Assembly: GCF_001953885.1 (NCBI RefSeq)
Contig: NZ_MQUS01000010.1
Span: forward strand, 1-64,000
Length of the DNA stretch: 64,000 nucleotides
Direction: 5' to 3'
Source: Streptomyces sp. IMTB 2501
Lineage (GTDB): Bacteria > Actinomycetota > Actinomycetes > Streptomycetales > Streptomycetaceae
A program made the translations under genes and the position numbers. Shown one piece after another: positions 61,525 to 64,000 of this stretch. The notes under the pieces were generated by a model that had not been told where the DNA came from, ran no database searches, and saw only the letters and a list, made by a program, of their open reading frames with translations. Each line of letters begins with the position of its first letter. Position 1 is the first letter of the stretch.

Positions 61525-62958
61525 GTGAACCGTGAGCAGTGGAGTCCTTTCCTTCAGCGGTGGAGCGAGGAGTGGATCAACAGCCATGCCCCGGAGAGAG
61601 ACGGTGAGTTGGACGGGGCGGTGGTGCGTGACCGCTGGCTCGGCTTCGCCCCGGCGAACGAGGAGGAGATCGCGGCGGCCGAGGCCCGACTGGGCCGTAC
61701 CCTGCCGCCGTCGCTGCGTGAATTCCTGGCAGTCACCAACGGGTGGCGGGACGCGGGCTGTTTCATCTACCGGCTGGCCGGCACGGCCGAGCTGGAGTGG
61801 CTGGCCGATTCCGATCGGTCGTACCTGATCGAGATCTACGACGAACTCACGGAGGGCGATGCGGAGAGCGAGGATGATGAAGAGGGCGCTGATGTGATCA
61901 ACGAGGCTGAGGTGCTGAGGCGTTCTCTGCTTGTCTCGCTCGACGGTGACGCGGCGGATGTCTTCCTTGACCCCGGGGAGGTGAATGAGCGCGGGGAATG
62001 GACCGCTTACTGGCTCGCTTCATGGTCGGGGAACGGGCTGGAGCCGTTCGACTCCTTCTACGAGTTGATGTACGACCAGTACAAGTCGTTCCATGCCTTG
62101 CGGAAACCGGAAGGGGAGACCAAGGACAGTTGGGACGCCAAGGTGGAAGAGGCTCGGCTCGCCACCCTCAGAGGTGAAATCGAGGGGCCGTTGGAGGTGT
62201 TGGCCGAGGCGGAAGAATTCGGCAACGAGCGCGCTCTGCTTCTGCGATTCCAGATGCTGGTCATGCTCGGCGGTGGTGAACACGAGGCAAAGATCAGTCA
62301 TGTCGTGGACTGTGCACACCACCCAAGTATTCTGCAACACCCCATTTTCGTAGCAGAGTTGCTTCCCCTCGTCTTTGCGGAAGATCGCACTCGATATCTG
62401 CCACACGGCTGGTCAACGCTGCAATCCTGCAAGGAGAATGGCACGGATTGGCTGCAGTCGCTCATCGCCGACCATGAGGCACGCCGCGCCACCCCAGAAT
62501 TCCAAATCTCCTACGGGAACGCAGAATTCAACGCCGCCGTCCACCGCATCGTGGACCGGCTGACCGCCGACCCGGCCTTCCAGGTCCGGGACCTGTATGA
62601 GGAGCAGCGACGGAACGCGACCTACGAACAGATGTGGGTGGACGGCCAGCTCACCATCCGCATGGAAATGCCAACCCTGACCACCTCCGCCGTCCTCATC
62701 AGCGAGGAATCGGAAGACGCCGTGGCCGCCGACTCAGAAGTGCCCGACCCGTTCGGCGATTACGAGCGGGCACGCGAGCGGCAACGGCAGCTCGTTGACG
62801 CGGCCTGGCCCGAACTGAAGGAGGCGATACGGCTGTGGCGCCCACTGCATGAGGACCACATAGCCCCCGTGGTGCTGTTCGCCGACCCCGTACTCGCCGA
62901 GATGATCACCGAGGAGCGGGGGCGGGAAGTCCTTTCGATGTGCCGGACTGGAGAGTGA
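61525..62958 (+). CDS. SMI1/KNR4 family (SUKH-like) protein
   Basis: 477 residues from GTG 61525, which has GAGGGAG 8 bases upstream; the ATG at 61408 in frame is rejected. The N-terminal 150 residues contain the SMI1/KNR4 fold: FAPANEEEIAAAEARLGRTLPPSLREFLAVTNGWRDAG. An acidic linker follows (EGDAESEDDEEGAD), then ADVFLDPGEVNERGEWTAYWLASW, which completes the fold. The remaining 250 residues are helical and unassigned. SUKH-domain proteins are common immunity proteins against polymorphic toxins, though many have other roles. No toxin gene is directly adjacent. Confidence 0.8.
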   Translation: MNREQWSPFLQRWSEEWINSHAPERDGELDGAVVRDRWLGFAPANEEEIAAAEARLGRTLPPSLREFLAVTNGWRDAGCFIYRLAGTAELEWLADSDRSYLIEIYDELTEGDAESEDDEEGADVINEAEVLRRSLLVSLDGDAADVFLDPGEVNERGEWTAYWLASWSGNGLEPFDSFYELMYDQYKSFHALRKPEGETKDSWDAKVEEARLATLRGEIEGPLEVLAEAEEFGNERALLLRFQMLVMLGGGEHEAKISHVVDCAHHPSILQHPIFVAELLPLVFAEDRTRYLPHGWSTLQSCKENGTDWLQSLIADHEARRATPEFQISYGNAEFNAAVHRIVDRLTADPAFQVRDLYEEQRRNATYEQMWVDGQLTIRMEMPTLTTSAVLISEESEDAVAADSEVPDPFGDYERARERQRQLVDAAWPELKEAIRLWRPLHEDHIAPVVLFADPVLAEMITEERGREVLSMCRTGE

Positions 62959-63051
62959 TGCCAGTCGTGTCGCCTGCGCGGCATCCCTGAAGCGTTGGCC
63001 GAACCGGCGCGGGGCGGCTGAGCCGGTGGACGACTGTGCGAACATCGGGCA

Positions 63052-63444
63052 GTGACGGATACCCAAGTGGAGATCAAGGACATCATCGTCGACTGCCGGG
63101 ACCCTGAGCGGCTGGCTGCGTTCTGGTCCGAGGTGCTCGGCCGTCCGATCGCGGCCAGGACCGGCCCGTTCGTCTGGCTGGCCAGAGCCGGCGGCCCGGG
63201 TCTCGGGTTCCAGCAGGTCGAGGGACCGAAGAGCGGCAAGAACCGCGTCCACTTCGACGTATCCGCGCCCGACCCCGCCGCCGCGCAACGGCGGATCGAG
63301 GCCCTGGGTGGCCGCCGACTCCAGGAGTTCGCCGCCAGCGGCTTCCTGGTCATGGCCGACCCGGAGGGCAACGAGTTCTGTGTCATCCCTCAGGGACCGT
63401 TCGACGTCGACGACCAAGGCCACGCGGACTACCTGAGCGCCTGA
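63052..63444 (+). CDS. VOC/glyoxalase-like (Glyoxalase_6) protein
   Basis: 130 residues. IKDIIVDCRDPERLAAFWSEVLGRPIA opens the first beta-alpha-beta module, RVHFDVSAPDPAAAQRRIEALGGRR the second, and FLVMADPEGNEFCVIP closes it, the standard actinobacterial Glyoxalase_6 pattern. Such proteins bind a metal or small ligand, some conferring drug resistance; the function here is unknown. GTG 63052 is the only sensible start. Confidence 0.88.
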   Translation: MTDTQVEIKDIIVDCRDPERLAAFWSEVLGRPIAARTGPFVWLARAGGPGLGFQQVEGPKSGKNRVHFDVSAPDPAAAQRRIEALGGRRLQEFAASGFLVMADPEGNEFCVIPQGPFDVDDQGHADYLSA

Positions 63445-63618
63445 GCTCTCGCCCCGGGGCAATTTCCATGAGGTAAGCCCTGGTTGTCGAGTGAGTTCGG
63501 CTGGACTGCAGCGGGCTTTTGACGCACGGCTCATGGACGGGCCGGTCGGGAACTCAGGGAGCACATCGGTGACCGGTTCGCCCGGGCGATGTACGTGGAT
63601 CCGGGCGCTGTGTGTGGA

Positions 63619-64000
63619 TCAGGGGGCGGACACCAGGAGCCGGTATCCGACGTCGATGGTGTCGAGCGTGAGCAGTTCGGCATGACGTGTGTGCCAGCGG
63701 CCGGTCGCCAGGTCGTCGGCGAGCCGGGTCAGGCCTGGCGCGAGAGTGTCTTCGCCGTTCTGGGCGAGCATGGAGATCCCCGCGCGCACCTGGGGGTCGA
63801 GGTACGCGCGAGGGCGGCGCCAGTATGCGGCACCGAATCCGTCCAGGCAGTCATGGGGGACCGGGACGGGTTCCTGACGCGCTCCGCCGAGCAGGTCGGC
63901 CAGCTGGTCGGTCGGGATGGCACGGGTGTCGTCGAACGCGGCTGCCTCGGGGAGGTAGTCCCGGACGAGCCAGAAACGCTCCCGGAAGATCTCCTGGTCC
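63619..64000 (-). CDS. Class I SAM-dependent methyltransferase-like protein, C-terminal part (runs off window edge)
   Basis: 127 codons to a TGA at 63619. FWLVRDYLPEAAAFD, then VPVPHDCLDGFGAAYWRRPRAYLDPQVRAGISML and LTRLADDLATGRWHTRHAELLTLDTIDVGYRLL match the end of Streptomyces class I methyltransferases of the Methyltransf_11/25 type. These share the VPHDCxDGFxxAYWRRPxAYLDP block. The SAM-binding N-terminal half lies beyond base 64000. Confidence 0.7.
   Translation of the reverse strand, partial: DQEIFRERFWLVRDYLPEAAAFDDTRAIPTDQLADLLGGARQEPVPVPHDCLDGFGAAYWRRPRAYLDPQVRAGISMLAQNGEDTLAPGLTRLADDLATGRWHTRHAELLTLDTIDVGYRLLVSAP

Overview
The window is about 72% GC chromosomal DNA. It has GTG as well as ATG starts, purine-rich ribosome binding sites, many secreted proteins and lipoproteins, LysR, Lrp and SpoIIE-type PP2C regulators, and a B12-riboswitch-controlled metE. 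This points to Streptomyces or a close actinobacterial relative. The high density of accessory genes, pseudogene scraps and mobile-element remnants suggests a chromosome arm rather than the conserved core. No rRNA, tRNA or CRISPR array was recognised.

Layout. 1-13.9 kb: mixed metabolism and transport (CHMI isomerase, maleylpyruvate-isomerase-like protein, MmpL/RND transporter closed by a strong terminator, phosphodiester glycosidase coupled to a PPOX flavoprotein). Next come two gene wrecks (GlxA regulator, HD hydrolase), a divergent LysE/LysR pair, a PIG-V-like mannosyltransferase, a divergent amidohydrolase/double-Lrp pair, further scraps, and an alpha/beta hydrolase whose nucleophile serine is replaced by asparagine. 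14-23 kb: two proteins that share an N-terminal LQR-x-x-GN signature of extracellular contractile injection system (eCIS) cargo. One carries a DUF4157 HExxH domain, the other an OmpA-like C-terminus. They flank metE with its cobalamin riboswitch, an acyl-CoA-dehydrogenase-like flavoenzyme and a RibD/DHFR-like protein. 22.8-30.5 kb: MBL hydrolase with a ferredoxin-like N-terminus, quinone oxidoreductase, polysaccharide pyruvyl transferase, a roughly 1 kb gene-poor gap, and a large secreted GH92 mannosidase preceded by a perfect 13-bp inverted repeat.

31-43 kb is a signalling and sugar-uptake block: a GAF-PP2C phosphatase, a three-gene sugar ABC importer (binding lipoprotein, permease, double ATPase), a 930-residue GAF-GAF-PP2C-HATPase protein, a kynurenine-formamidase-like cyclase, a frameshifted PAS-PAS-GAF-PP2C gene and a decayed fourth PP2C-HATPase remnant. 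43-47 kb holds a benzaldehyde-dehydrogenase-like enzyme beside the wreck of a benzoylformate decarboxylase, which looks like the relic of a mandelate-type pathway. It also holds scraps of phospholipase C, SRPBCC and VOC genes and an exported beta-carbonic anhydrase. 48-57 kb carries a MepB protein, a secreted CocE/S15 esterase-peptidase, a rhomboid-like membrane protein, a histidine-phosphatase-like lipoprotein and a Tat-exported phosphocholine-type phospholipase C with a discoidin-like tail. 57-64 kb has an IS5-type transposase wreck, an integrase scrap, an amidase, an SMI1/KNR4 protein, a VOC protein and the C-terminal end of a methyltransferase.

How it fits together. Secreted hydrolases (GH92, phospholipase C, S15 enzyme) and the sugar importer suggest scavenging of polymers and lipids. 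The PP2C cluster suggests partner-switching control of sigma-factor antagonists. The two eCIS-cargo-like genes, separated from any eCIS structural genes in view, are the best candidates for an undescribed system. All functional calls come from reading motifs by eye; no database search was run.
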